Source: Candidatus Polarisedimenticolia bacterium
GTDB taxonomy: Bacteria; Acidobacteriota; Polarisedimenticolia; Gp22-AA2; AA152
Reading direction: 5' to 3'
Assembly: GCA_035764505.1 (NCBI GenBank)
Contig: DASTZC010000021.1
Location: 1-40,201, forward strand
Length of the DNA stretch: 40,201 nucleotides
Within the stretch, counting starts at the first letter, position 1, and each line of letters begins with the position of its first letter. Below the pieces are notes generated by a model. It searched no databases and had not been told where the DNA came from. It saw nothing but the letters and a program-made list of their open reading frames with translations. The translations under genes and the position numbers were made by a program. Positions 7,213 through 14,589 of the stretch are shown here, in pieces.

Positions 7213-9855
7213 CTAGTTCTTCCGCAGCCGCCCCATCCAGTTCACCATCACCGCGGCGTCCTGGCTCCCCGGAACAGGAGAGCCCACGAGAAAGCGCTCC
7301 CCATCCCGACTGACCTCGTAACCCGGTCCTTCGGCCGAACCCTGTCCTACCAGAAAAAGCGCCAACGGCGCCGCAGGGGTCAGCTCTTTGCCCGGGGTGA
7401 CCGATACGGCCATCAGGTGGCCGTCCGCGCTCAGATAGAAAAGTTCCTTGCCATCGCGTCGCCAGCGCGGCGTCGAACCGCCCGACGTGGAGATACGGAG
7501 CCTCTCGCCGGGGTGCTGAAACGGCTGGGCATAAACTTCCGGTCGGCCCGTCTCATCCGAGGTGTAAGCAATCCAGCCGCCGTCGGGGGAGAAGCTGGCA
7601 TCCGTCTCGGATTGGGGCGTCCGTATGAGGGGAGTGGCACGCGGAGGGTCAGTGCCGAGAGGCAGGAGCCAGACATCCCAGCCGGTGGTCGGGTTCCGAT
7701 CCTCGAACAAGAGATACCGCCCATCGGAGGATATGCCGGTAGGACACTGCATGGTCCCGGTGGAAGGGAGCAACACCTCGTCCTCGCCCCCGGCGAGGGT
7801 CCGCGCGTGCAGGAAAGGAGGCGCATGGATGGCCTTGCAATAGACGATCTTCTTGCCGTCCGGAGACCACATGGGAGCATAGGAATCCAGTCCATCGGAA
7901 TCGACCCGGGTCGGAACCCCCCGATTGACATCGATCGTCCAGAGGTCTCTGACGCCACGCTGGTTCACGATGCCTGCCACAAGGCGGTTTCCGTCGGGCG
8001 AGAGGCGGATGCTGTCGTAGCTTGCGGGCGATCCCACCTGGCCGATTTCCGCACCCCGGCGGTCCCTCCAAATCAGGTCGGCTTCTCCTCCCGCCATCTG
8101 ATAGGCGAGCACACCATTCTCCGAAACGGAGAACTTGGGCGCGCCGATTCCCGCCCACTGCTCCATGCGCTCCGCGACCGGGGAAGGCGTTCCGCTCAGG
8201 CGAAGCGTTTCGAAGTCGAAATGCTGCGCGAACAGGGTCGATCCCTGGACGAAAAGGAGGTAGCCGGGAGGCGCGGGCAGGGCGTAGGAAGCCGCTTCGA
8301 GGAGCACGCTGGCCTGGAGGCTCTCCAGGGAGACCAGGCAGGTGGCGCGACTGTCATCCAAACCTGGCTTGAGCAGGCAAGGTCCGATGAAATGGCGGGA
8401 GTCAGGCAGGAAACCCGGCCAGCCCACCTGGATCTTGTTCCCCGAGCCGTCCCGGATGTCGAGACGCTCAACCTTGCCGCCGGAAGATGACACGCGAAAC
8501 AGCCCCTCTTCGTGGTCGGGTGCCTCGTCGACGCGCAGGAGAATGGTGCCGTCCCGTCCCCACGCGCCCAGCTGGAAGGGACCGGCGCCGGGTGCGTCGC
8601 AGACATCCGTGACGGACCCGTCGTTCACGTCGATCTTCTTGAGCTTGCCACCCGCGAAGAAAGCGATGAAGCGGCTGTCGGGGGACCAGAAATGCGCCCG
8701 CGCTCCTTCCGTGCCTTCAAGCGGCCTGGCGGAAAGCGCGTCGAGCGGCCGGATCCAGAGCCGGGTCTGATCGCCGTTTTTCGCGGTCTGAGAGATCGTG
8801 GTGCCGTCGGGTGAGACGCGGGTGAACAGGCTCACGGCGTGATCGGGCAGCGCAATGGAGAAGTGGGCGGGGCGCGAAAGGACTTCGGGCTGCCGGGCCA
8901 GCGCCAGCATCGCGAAGCCCAGGCCGACACATAGGGCCAGGATCGCGGCGACCCAGATGATCCTCTCGCCCCGCCTCGGCGTTGCGGCCGCGGCTCCTGG
9001 GGAATCGGTTTTCCGGGAGGCGATTCCCTTCATCTCGAACATCACGTCACGCGCCGATTGCCAGCGCTCCTCGGGGTCCTTGGCGAGGCAGCGCCCCACG
9101 GCGCGCTCCAGCGCGGGGGGCGTCATCGGTTGGAGCTCGGAAATGCGCGCTGGCTCGGCGGTCAGGATGGCGGAGATCAGGCCGGCCTGGCTCGCCCCCG
9201 AAAAAGCGGGCCGGCCGGTGAGCATCTCGTAGACGATCGCTCCAAACGAGAAGATGTCGCTTCGGGCATCGGCTTCTTTGCCTTCGAGCTGCTCGGGCGC
9301 CATGTAATCGAGCGTGCCCAGGATGGCCCCGGCGGCGGTAAGCGGCTCGCTCCGTGTTGGTGCACTGGAATGCCCGCCCTGAATCAGGCTCGCCGGCTCC
9401 TTTGCCAGACCGAAGTCGAGGAGCTTCGCGGCATTCTTGGTGATCATTACGTTGCCGGGCTTGAGATCGCGATGGACGATCCCGCGGCGGTGCGCAGCGT
9501 CGAGTGCCGCGGCAACCTCGGCGGCGATGCGCAGCGCCTGATCGGGGGGCACGGCGCCGCGCCGGAGGCGGGACGCCAGTGTCTCGCCTTCCAGGTATTC
9601 CATCACCAGGAAGTCGATGCCGTTCTCTCGTCCGACGTCATAGAGAGCGCAGATGTTGGGATGGGAAAAGCTTGCCAGGGCCCGGGCTTCCCGCTCGAAG
9701 CGCTGGCGCACCTCGAGGCTGTCCGAGAAGTGGGCGGGAAGCACCTTCACGGCGACGTCACGGCCGAGCCGAGTGTCGGAGGCGCGATACACCTCCCCCA
9801 TGCCCCCCGCCCCGATCCGCTCGAGGATTCGATAGTGGCCCAGCCGTTCCAGCAT
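7213..9855 (-). CDS. Transmembrane Ser/Thr protein kinase with TolB/PD40-like propeller
   Basis: 880 residues. The N-terminal kinase domain (about 8-275) is complete: glycine loop IGAGGMGEV (14-22), K37, E56, catalytic HRDLKPGN (D130), DFG (D147), and activation-segment GTLDYMAPEQL. A single membrane helix (299-320, IIWVAAILALCVGLGFAMLA) separates it from an approximately 550-residue extracytoplasmic region made of repeated beta-propeller blades, e.g. FSPDGGWIAYTSDETGRPEV, LSPDGNRLVAG and MWSPDGKKIVY. This architecture is common in Acidobacteriota and relatives, where the propeller is presumed to sense a ligand or cell-wall component while the kinase acts inside; the targets are unknown. The ATG at 9855 is preceded by its own promoter (9876-9905). 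Translation ends at 7213 with no linked gene. Confidence 0.94.
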   Translation of the reverse strand: MLERLGHYRILERIGAGGMGEVYRASDTRLGRDVAVKVLPAHFSDSLEVRQRFEREARALASFSHPNICALYDVGRENGIDFLVMEYLEGETLASRLRRGAVPPDQALRIAAEVAAALDAAHRRGIVHRDLKPGNVMITKNAAKLLDFGLAKEPASLIQGGHSSAPTRSEPLTAAGAILGTLDYMAPEQLEGKEADARSDIFSFGAIVYEMLTGRPAFSGASQAGLISAILTAEPARISELQPMTPPALERAVGRCLAKDPEERWQSARDVMFEMKGIASRKTDSPGAAAATPRRGERIIWVAAILALCVGLGFAMLALARQPEVLSRPAHFSIALPDHAVSLFTRVSPDGTTISQTAKNGDQTRLWIRPLDALSARPLEGTEGARAHFWSPDSRFIAFFAGGKLKKIDVNDGSVTDVCDAPGAGPFQLGAWGRDGTILLRVDEAPDHEEGLFRVSSSGGKVERLDIRDGSGNKIQVGWPGFLPDSRHFIGPCLLKPGLDDSRATCLVSLESLQASVLLEAASYALPAPPGYLLFVQGSTLFAQHFDFETLRLSGTPSPVAERMEQWAGIGAPKFSVSENGVLAYQMAGGEADLIWRDRRGAEIGQVGSPASYDSIRLSPDGNRLVAGIVNQRGVRDLWTIDVNRGVPTRVDSDGLDSYAPMWSPDGKKIVYCKAIHAPPFLHARTLAGGEDEVLLPSTGTMQCPTGISSDGRYLLFEDRNPTTGWDVWLLPLGTDPPRATPLIRTPQSETDASFSPDGGWIAYTSDETGRPEVYAQPFQHPGERLRISTSGGSTPRWRRDGKELFYLSADGHLMAVSVTPGKELTPAAPLALFLVGQGSAEGPGYEVSRDGERFLVGSPVPGSQDAAVMVNWMGRLRKN

Positions 9856-9875
9856 GGGTTGACCTCGGAGCAGGA

Positions 9876-9905
9876 ATCTTAGGCCTCCCGAGGAGGGAAG
9901 GTCAA
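9876..9905 (-). promoter_or_regulatory. Sigma-70-like promoter of the Ser/Thr kinase gene
   Basis: On the minus strand TTGACC (9900-9905) is followed after 18 bases by TAAGAT (9876-9881). The -35 lies in GTTGACCT, which is mirrored exactly by AGGTCAAC at the ribosome binding site (plus-strand positions 9858-9865 and 9899-9906). The 8-bp inverted repeat could be an operator or an RNA stem if transcription starts further upstream. Confidence 0.55.
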
Positions 9906-9998
9906 CGCGTCGAGGGAGCGCTCCGGCGCCGCTGACACACCGTCGTCACCGTGGATGGAAGATGCGGCGCTTGTTCAGGCCGGCCAGCCCCCAGGGGG

Positions 9999-10043
9999 TT
10001 GACAGCGTGAATCGAATGGCATAATATTTCGATTGTTCTCGAA
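9999..10043 (+). promoter_or_regulatory. Promoter and probable ArsR operator of the arsenic operon
   Basis: TTGACA (9999-10004), a 17-base spacer and TAATAT (10022-10027) form a near-consensus promoter. TTCGA (10028-10032), six bases, TCGAA (10039-10043) is an inverted repeat over the expected start of transcription, and a further half-site AATCGAAT (10010-10017) lies in the spacer. Placement over the promoter fits repression by the ArsR-family protein encoded immediately downstream and release on metalloid binding. A GGAGG ribosome site (10049-10053) precedes the ATG at 10058. Confidence 0.7.
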
Positions 10044-10057
10044 TAGTCGGAGGATTA

Positions 10058-10423
10058 ATGAAAGCACCCGAAGCCGTAACCGCCCTCGCCGCCCTGGCCC
10101 ACCAGTACCGCCTTGCCGTGTACCGCATGCTGGTTGAGGCCGGACCCGAGGGCTTACCGGCGGGCGGGATCGCGAGCCGACTGAAATTGCCGCCATCCTC
10201 GCTCACGTTTCACTTGCAGGCTCTGCAGCGCGCGGGACTCATCACCCGCCAGCGCATGAGCCGGCAGATTATCTATGCCGCCGATTTCGGGACGATGAAG
10301 GCCCTGGTCGGCTATCTCACCGAGAACTGCTGTGCGCAGAGCACGTCCGCCGGATGCGGTGCCAAACGCGTCCCGGCAGCGGAGCGTCCGGCAGCCTCTC
10401 GCAAGATCCGGAGGAGCGCATGA
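10058..10423 (+). CDS. arsR: ArsR-family arsenic-responsive repressor
   Basis: 121 residues. A winged helix-turn-helix (about 5-85: LAHQYRLAVYRMLVEAG, LPPSSLTFHLQALQRAGLI, wing SRQIIYAAD) is typical of ArsR/SmtB dimeric repressors. The usual CxCxxC in the recognition helix is absent. Instead cysteines C91, C92 and C100 sit just after the last helix (TENCCAQSTSAGC). This resembles the C-terminal three-Cys As(III)/MAs(III) sites known from the Acidithiobacillus ferrooxidans type of ArsR. The stop overlaps the arsI start as ATGA. It probably represses its own operon through the dyad at 10028-10043. The last 20 residues are basic and look disordered. Confidence 0.92.
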   Translation: MKAPEAVTALAALAHQYRLAVYRMLVEAGPEGLPAGGIASRLKLPPSSLTFHLQALQRAGLITRQRMSRQIIYAADFGTMKALVGYLTENCCAQSTSAGCGAKRVPAAERPAASRKIRRSA

Positions 10424-10890
10424 AACGTCTGCACGTCCATGTCAGCGTGAGCGACATCAAAGAATCGATTCGTTTCTATAGCGCGTTGTTCGCTGCCGAG
10501 CCGGTCGTTGTGAAAAACGACTACGCGAAGTGGATGCTCGAGGATCCGCGCGTGAACTTTGCAATCAGCAAGCGAGGTGCCGAGCCGGGTATCCGGCATC
10601 TTGGCATCCAAGTGGAAAGTCGGCCGGAGCTGGCCGAGGTCTACGCCCGGCTGCGCCATGCCAAGGGGCCGATTCGCGAAGAAGGAGCCACGACCTGCTG
10701 TTACGCAGAGAGCGACAAGAGCTGGGTCGCCGACCCGCAGGGCATTGAATGGGAGACGTTCCTGACGACGGGCGAGAGTACGGTCTATGGCGACGAAATC
10801 AGCGGTGCAGGTTCAAGCAGGTGTTGTGAGCCACAGTGCTGCGAGCCGCCTCCGGGCCCGGCAGCACCGGCGGCACCGTGTTGCACATGA
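10420..10890 (+). CDS. arsI: ArsI/CadI-type organoarsenical C-As lyase
   Basis: 156 residues of the vicinal-oxygen-chelate (glyoxalase) fold. The family uses Fe(II) and oxygen to cleave the carbon-arsenic bond of trivalent methyl or aromatic arsenicals, releasing As(III). The expected Fe ligands are visible: H5 (LHVHVSV), H60 (GIRHLGIQV) and E110 (GIEWETF). The Cys pair that binds MAs(III) is C93-C94 in TTCCYAESDKSWVADPQG, a signature of the family. ATG at 10420 follows GGAGG by 4 bases and overlaps the arsR stop. The C-terminus carries an additional Cys-rich tail (CC at about 133, CC at about 138 and CC near the end), which could bind metalloid. CadI-type cadmium proteins are close homologues, but the Cys pair and operon favour arsenic. 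Confidence 0.92.
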   Translation: MKRLHVHVSVSDIKESIRFYSALFAAEPVVVKNDYAKWMLEDPRVNFAISKRGAEPGIRHLGIQVESRPELAEVYARLRHAKGPIREEGATTCCYAESDKSWVADPQGIEWETFLTTGESTVYGDEISGAGSSRCCEPQCCEPPPGPAAPAAPCCT

Positions 10891-10967
10891 CGACGCGGAT
10901 TGACCGTGTGGCCACGACCGAGGACATGAAACGCCTTGGCCTGAGTCCCACCGAACCCAGCCGATGA
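10887..10967 (+). CDS. 26-codon micro-ORF joined to arsI and arsC by ATGA overlaps
   Basis: A 26-residue frame (MTTRIDRVATTEDMK... ending LGLSPTEPSR) exactly fills the space between arsI and arsC. Its ATG overlaps the arsI stop (ATGA, 10887-10890) and its stop overlaps the arsC ATG (ATGA, 10964-10967). Such double overlap is what translationally coupled genes show, and without it ribosomes would have to re-initiate 74 bases downstream to reach arsC. It has no membrane segment and no cysteine. It may be a coupling peptide, a real small protein, or the fused ends of a gene lost between arsI and arsC. I do not recognise the sequence. Confidence 0.5.
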   Translation: MTTRIDRVATTEDMKRLGLSPTEPSR

Positions 10968-11467
10968 GCGGCCGTCCTTACAACGTCCTCTTCCTGTGTA
11001 CGGGCAATTCCGCCCGGAGCATCCTCGCGGAAGCGCTCGTGAACCATTGGGGCACGGGCAAGTTTCGTGGCTTCAGCGCCGGGAGTCACCCGAAGGGAGC
11101 AGTACACCCGATCGCGCTCGAGCTGCTGAAGCGGATGAAGCTCCCGACCGAAGGCTTGCGCAGTAAGAGCTGGGATGAGTTCGCGAATCCCGGAGCGCTG
11201 CCGCTTGATTTCGTTATTACCGTCTGCGACAACGCCGCCGGAGAGGTGTGTCCCATCTGGCCGGGGCAGCCAATGAGCGCGCACTGGGGCGTCAACGATC
11301 CCGCTGCTGCAAGGGGAAGCGAGACCGAAAAGTGGTTGGCCTTCCGCGAGACCTTCACGGCGCTGGAGAGACGCATCAAGACCTTCACGAGTCTGCCGAT
11401 CGCATCGCTCGATCGCATGAAGCTCAAGCAGCGGCTGGACGAAATTGGACGCACACGCGACGATTGA
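10964..11467 (+). CDS. arsC: Arsenate reductase, low-molecular-weight phosphatase type
   Basis: 167 residues. The P-loop FLCTGNSARS (nucleophile C12, R18) is that of the LMW-tyrosine-phosphatase-like ArsC, which reduces arsenate to arsenite. C88 and C96 (VITVCDNAAGEVCPIWPG) are the usual resolving cysteines of the disulfide cascade, and the Asp of the general-acid loop is in GVNDPA. The enzyme is expected to be recycled by thioredoxin or a related reductant. It is the last gene of the operon; 18 bases later the convergent permease gene ends. Both this enzyme and ArsI produce As(III), yet no exporter follows. Confidence 0.93.
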   Translation: MSGRPYNVLFLCTGNSARSILAEALVNHWGTGKFRGFSAGSHPKGAVHPIALELLKRMKLPTEGLRSKSWDEFANPGALPLDFVITVCDNAAGEVCPIWPGQPMSAHWGVNDPAAARGSETEKWLAFRETFTALERRIKTFTSLPIASLDRMKLKQRLDEIGRTRDD

Positions 11468-11485
11468 CGGATCGGGATGGCGGAC

Positions 11486-14182
11486 TTATTCCCGGCGGAG
11501 CGATTCGATGGGATCGACGCGGGTGGCGCGGCGGGCCGGCAGGGCGCAGGCGAGGATGGCGACGCTCACCAGGACGACGACGACCATCGAATAGGTTGCC
11601 GGGTCGGTGGTCCCCACCTCGAACAGAAGGTTCTTCAGGAAGCGGGTCAGGGCAAGGGCTCCCAGGAAGCCGACCCCCAGCCCCGCCACGGCGAGCAGCG
11701 TGCCGCGCCGCAGGACCAGGGCGAAGACCTCGCGCGGCCGCGCCCCCAGCGCGATGCGGATGGCCATCTCCTTCAGGCGGCTGCTGACCTCCAGCGACAT
11801 TACGCCGTAGATGCCCGCGGCCGCCAGGAGCAGCGAGACGGCGGCGAACAGCGACAGCAGGATGTTGGTGAAGCGCTCGCGCGCCAGGCTCGAGTCCAGG
11901 TTCTGCGAAAGGGTCTGGACGTCGAAGGGAGGCACGCCGGGATCGATGCCGCGGATGGCGGCGCGGATGGCGCCGGCGGTGGCGGCCGGATCGCCCGCGG
12001 TCCTGACCACGAGTCCCATGCGTCGTTGCGGTCCCTGTCCGAGAGGAAGGTAGAGGTGCGGATCGGGCTCCTGCCCGGCGGTGATGGTGATGTCCCGGAC
12101 ATTCGCGACGACTCCGACGATCGTCATCCAGGCATCGGGCTCCTCGTTCCAGCCGTAGCGGATCCGTCCGCCCACGGGGTCGGCGCCGCCCCAGCGCTTT
12201 GCCATGGCTTCATCCACGACCGCCACGGGTTGTGAGCCGATCCGGTCGGTGTCGGCGAAATCGCGGCCCCGCAGCACCGGGATTCCCAGGGCGCGGAAGT
12301 AGCCGGGACCGACGGTCAGAAGAGGGGTGATGGTGGAGTCGGTGCCCGGCTCCGGCTCGTGTCCCTCGATGACGGTGCCATCGGAGTTCAGGTCGCCGGT
12401 GAAAGGCAGGCCGTCGACGAGCCCTGCGGCGGTGATGCCCGGGAGCGACCGCAGCCGCTCCTCGACGCTGCGATAGAAAGCCAGGGCATGCTCGCCTTCG
12501 GCCCCCTGTGCCGGGGCGAACGGGTTGCGGTAGCCGTCCGGGTGCTGAGGGGGAACATACAGGCGCATCGTCAGTACCTTCTCGGTCTCGAATCCCGGCT
12601 CGATAGCCGTGAGGCGATGGAAGCTCTTCAAGAGCAGGCCCGTGCCGACCAGGAGGATCAGCGACAGCGCGAACTGCACCCCGACCAGCGCGCCATGGGT
12701 GGCGCGGGTGCCGGCCGAGCTGGTGCCGCGTCCTTCGCCGTGCCACTCGTTGCGCGATCCGAGCCGCCCGATGCGCAGCGCCGGCAGCAGACCGAACAGC
12801 AGCGTGGCCAGCAGCCCCACACCTGCCGTGAAGGCCAGCACCCCCGGATCGAGCCGCACCTCCCCCAGACGCGGGATGCCCAGCGGCAGTCCCGCCAGCA
12901 ACTCGAGCCCCCATCCCGCCAGCGCCAGGCCGGCCGCCCCTCCGAGTGCGCCCAGAAGGAGACATTCGGTCATCAGCTGCCGCACCACTCGCGCGCGCGT
13001 GGCGCCGAGCGCGAAGCGCATCGCGATCTCGCGCTGGCGCACCGCGGCCCGGCCGAGCAGGAGATTGGCGACGTTGGCACAGGCGATCAGCAGGACCAGG
13101 GCGACGGCGCCCAGGAGGACCAGCAGAGGCGTGCGAGAGGCTCCGGAGACGGTGTCGTGAAGCGGCGTGACGACGGCATGCAGGTCGGAATCCGGTTTAG
13201 CGACCGCGTTGCTGCCGATGAACGACTGATCATTGGCGCCACGGACCTTGAGAAGATGCGTCGCTTCGGCCTCGGCCCGCGCCGCCTGGACTCCCGGCCG
13301 CAGCCGGGCCAGCCCGATCAGGTTGAAGGGGGAGGTCCTCTCGGGGCTCAGGTCGAGCGGCACCCAGACATCGACCGGCGGCCCGGGCCAGCGGAAATCG
13401 GCGGGCATGACACCGACGATCTCGGTGGGGACGTTGTCCAGGATGAGCGCCTTGCCGATGACTCCCGGATCGCTCCCGAACTGGCGCCGCCACTGGGCGT
13501 GGCTCAGCACGCAAAGGGCCCGCCGCCCGGGAGCGTCCTCGCCGGTGCGGAAGGCGCGGCCAAATTCCGGGCGCACCTGCAGGACGTCGAAGAAATTGGC
13601 GCTCACGCTCATCGCATCCAGGCGCGCCGGCTCGCCGGCGCCCGAGGCGTTGTAGCCGGTGCGGTTGTAAGCAGCCAGCTGCTCGAAGCTGCGCATTTCC
13701 TGGCGATAGGCCAGGAAGTTAGCCTGCGACATGCGCCAGGTCGCCAGGCCGCGCTGCGGATAGGACTGCCAGAAAGTCACCAGCCGCTCGGAGCCGGGGA
13801 AGGGAAGGGGCCGCAGGAGAACGGTGTTCACGACGCTGAACACCGCCGTGTTGGCGCCGATCCCCAGAGCCAGGGTCAGGATCGCGAGGAAGGTGAAGCC
13901 GGGAGACTTGCGCAGGATGCGCGCGCCGAAGCGCAGGTCCTGGAAGAAGGCCTCGATCCAGGCACCGGCACGGACATCGCGCACCGCCTCCTTGACCTGC
14001 TCGGGGCCTCCCATCTCGAGCAGCGCCACGCGCCGCGCCTCCTCCGGCGTCGCCCCTGCCTCGACCCTCTCGCGCACGAGCCCCTCGAGATAGTCATTCA
14101 TCTCATCGTGCAGGTCACGCTCCACGCGCGGCCGGCGGAACAGGTTGCGCAGGAGAGCGGAAAGGCGGCGGAGCAGAGCCAT
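11486..14182 (-). CDS. MacB/FtsX-type orphan permease (ADOP family)
   Basis: 898 residues. A short cytoplasmic N-terminal region (about 1-80, LRNLFRRPRVERDLHDEMND) precedes two FtsX-type units, each with membrane helices around a periplasmic MacB-like domain: the first helix is FTFLAILTLALGIGANTAVF, and three-helix bundles follow at VLLGAVALVLLIACANVANL, in the middle, and at the C-terminus (ILSLFAAVSLLLAAAGIYGV). The duplicated permease with no ATPase is the acidobacterial duplicated orphan permease family. It presumably works with an ABC ATPase encoded elsewhere in export or stress signalling; the substrate is unknown. ATG at 14182 has GAGGA upstream, 17 bases after the PadR gene, and this PadR-permease pairing is typical. 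Confidence 0.93.
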   Translation of the reverse strand: MALLRRLSALLRNLFRRPRVERDLHDEMNDYLEGLVRERVEAGATPEEARRVALLEMGGPEQVKEAVRDVRAGAWIEAFFQDLRFGARILRKSPGFTFLAILTLALGIGANTAVFSVVNTVLLRPLPFPGSERLVTFWQSYPQRGLATWRMSQANFLAYRQEMRSFEQLAAYNRTGYNASGAGEPARLDAMSVSANFFDVLQVRPEFGRAFRTGEDAPGRRALCVLSHAQWRRQFGSDPGVIGKALILDNVPTEIVGVMPADFRWPGPPVDVWVPLDLSPERTSPFNLIGLARLRPGVQAARAEAEATHLLKVRGANDQSFIGSNAVAKPDSDLHAVVTPLHDTVSGASRTPLLVLLGAVALVLLIACANVANLLLGRAAVRQREIAMRFALGATRARVVRQLMTECLLLGALGGAAGLALAGWGLELLAGLPLGIPRLGEVRLDPGVLAFTAGVGLLATLLFGLLPALRIGRLGSRNEWHGEGRGTSSAGTRATHGALVGVQFALSLILLVGTGLLLKSFHRLTAIEPGFETEKVLTMRLYVPPQHPDGYRNPFAPAQGAEGEHALAFYRSVEERLRSLPGITAAGLVDGLPFTGDLNSDGTVIEGHEPEPGTDSTITPLLTVGPGYFRALGIPVLRGRDFADTDRIGSQPVAVVDEAMAKRWGGADPVGGRIRYGWNEEPDAWMTIVGVVANVRDITITAGQEPDPHLYLPLGQGPQRRMGLVVRTAGDPAATAGAIRAAIRGIDPGVPPFDVQTLSQNLDSSLARERFTNILLSLFAAVSLLLAAAGIYGVMSLEVSSRLKEMAIRIALGARPREVFALVLRRGTLLAVAGLGVGFLGALALTRFLKNLLFEVGTTDPATYSMVVVVLVSVAILACALPARRATRVDPIESLRRE

Positions 14183-14199
14183 GGCTTCCTCGAGATCGT

Positions 14200-14526
14200 C
14201 TAGGTGGTTCCCAGGGCGGCCGACATCGCCAGCGCGATGCGCGCCCACTTGCCGGTCTCAGTGCGCAGCCGGCGCTGGCCGGAGGCGGTCAGGCGGTAAA
14301 ACTTGGCGCGGCGCCGGTTTTCGGATTCGCCCCACTGCGATGCGAGCCAGCCCCGCTCCTCCAGGCGGTGCAGCGCCGGGAACAGGGAGCCGGGCTTTAC
14401 CTGGAAGGTCCCGCGGGTGAGATGCTCCACGCGGCGGGCGATTCCCAGCCCATGGTCGGGGCCGGTCGACAGGGACTTGAGGATCAGGACGTCGAGAGTG
14501 CCTTGCAGCAGATCGGTGCGGGCCAC
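14200..14526 (-). CDS. PadR-family transcriptional regulator
   Basis: 108 residues starting at GTG 14526 behind AGGAGA. The sequence LLQGTLDVLILKSLSTGPDH followed by a winged helix with VKPGSLFPALHRLEERGWL and the wing RRRAKFYRLT is the standard short PadR form: a winged helix-turn-helix and one C-terminal dimerisation helix. It is the first gene of a two-gene operon with the ADOP permease. A strong promoter overlapped by inverted repeats (14553-14585) suggests that it represses its own operon, as is usual for PadR proteins; the effector is unknown. Confidence 0.93.
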   Translation of the reverse strand: MARTDLLQGTLDVLILKSLSTGPDHGLGIARRVEHLTRGTFQVKPGSLFPALHRLEERGWLASQWGESENRRRAKFYRLTASGQRRLRTETGKWARIALAMSAALGTT

Positions 14527-14552
14527 GGGCTCTCCTCTAGAAATTCGATAGG

Positions 14553-14585
14553 AGGATAGTCGTTGACCTATAGAATGTCAATAGG
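14553..14585 (-). promoter_or_regulatory. padR promoter with overlapping dyad operators
   Basis: Minus strand: TTGACA (14576-14581), 17 bases, TATCCT (14553-14558). Two interleaved inverted repeats cover the -35 and spacer: TTGAC/GTCAA (14563-14567 and 14577-14581) and CCTAT/ATAGG (14567-14571 and 14581-14585). Binding here would block RNA polymerase, consistent with autorepression by PadR. Confidence 0.6.
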
Positions 14586-14589
14586 AGAG

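Noticed and set aside
12359-14203. 614-codon plus-strand frame opposite the ADOP permease
   Set aside because: Gln/Glu/Arg/Gly-rich without domains; high-GC genes often leave a long open frame on the opposite strand. The permease and its PadR partner are clear on the minus strand.
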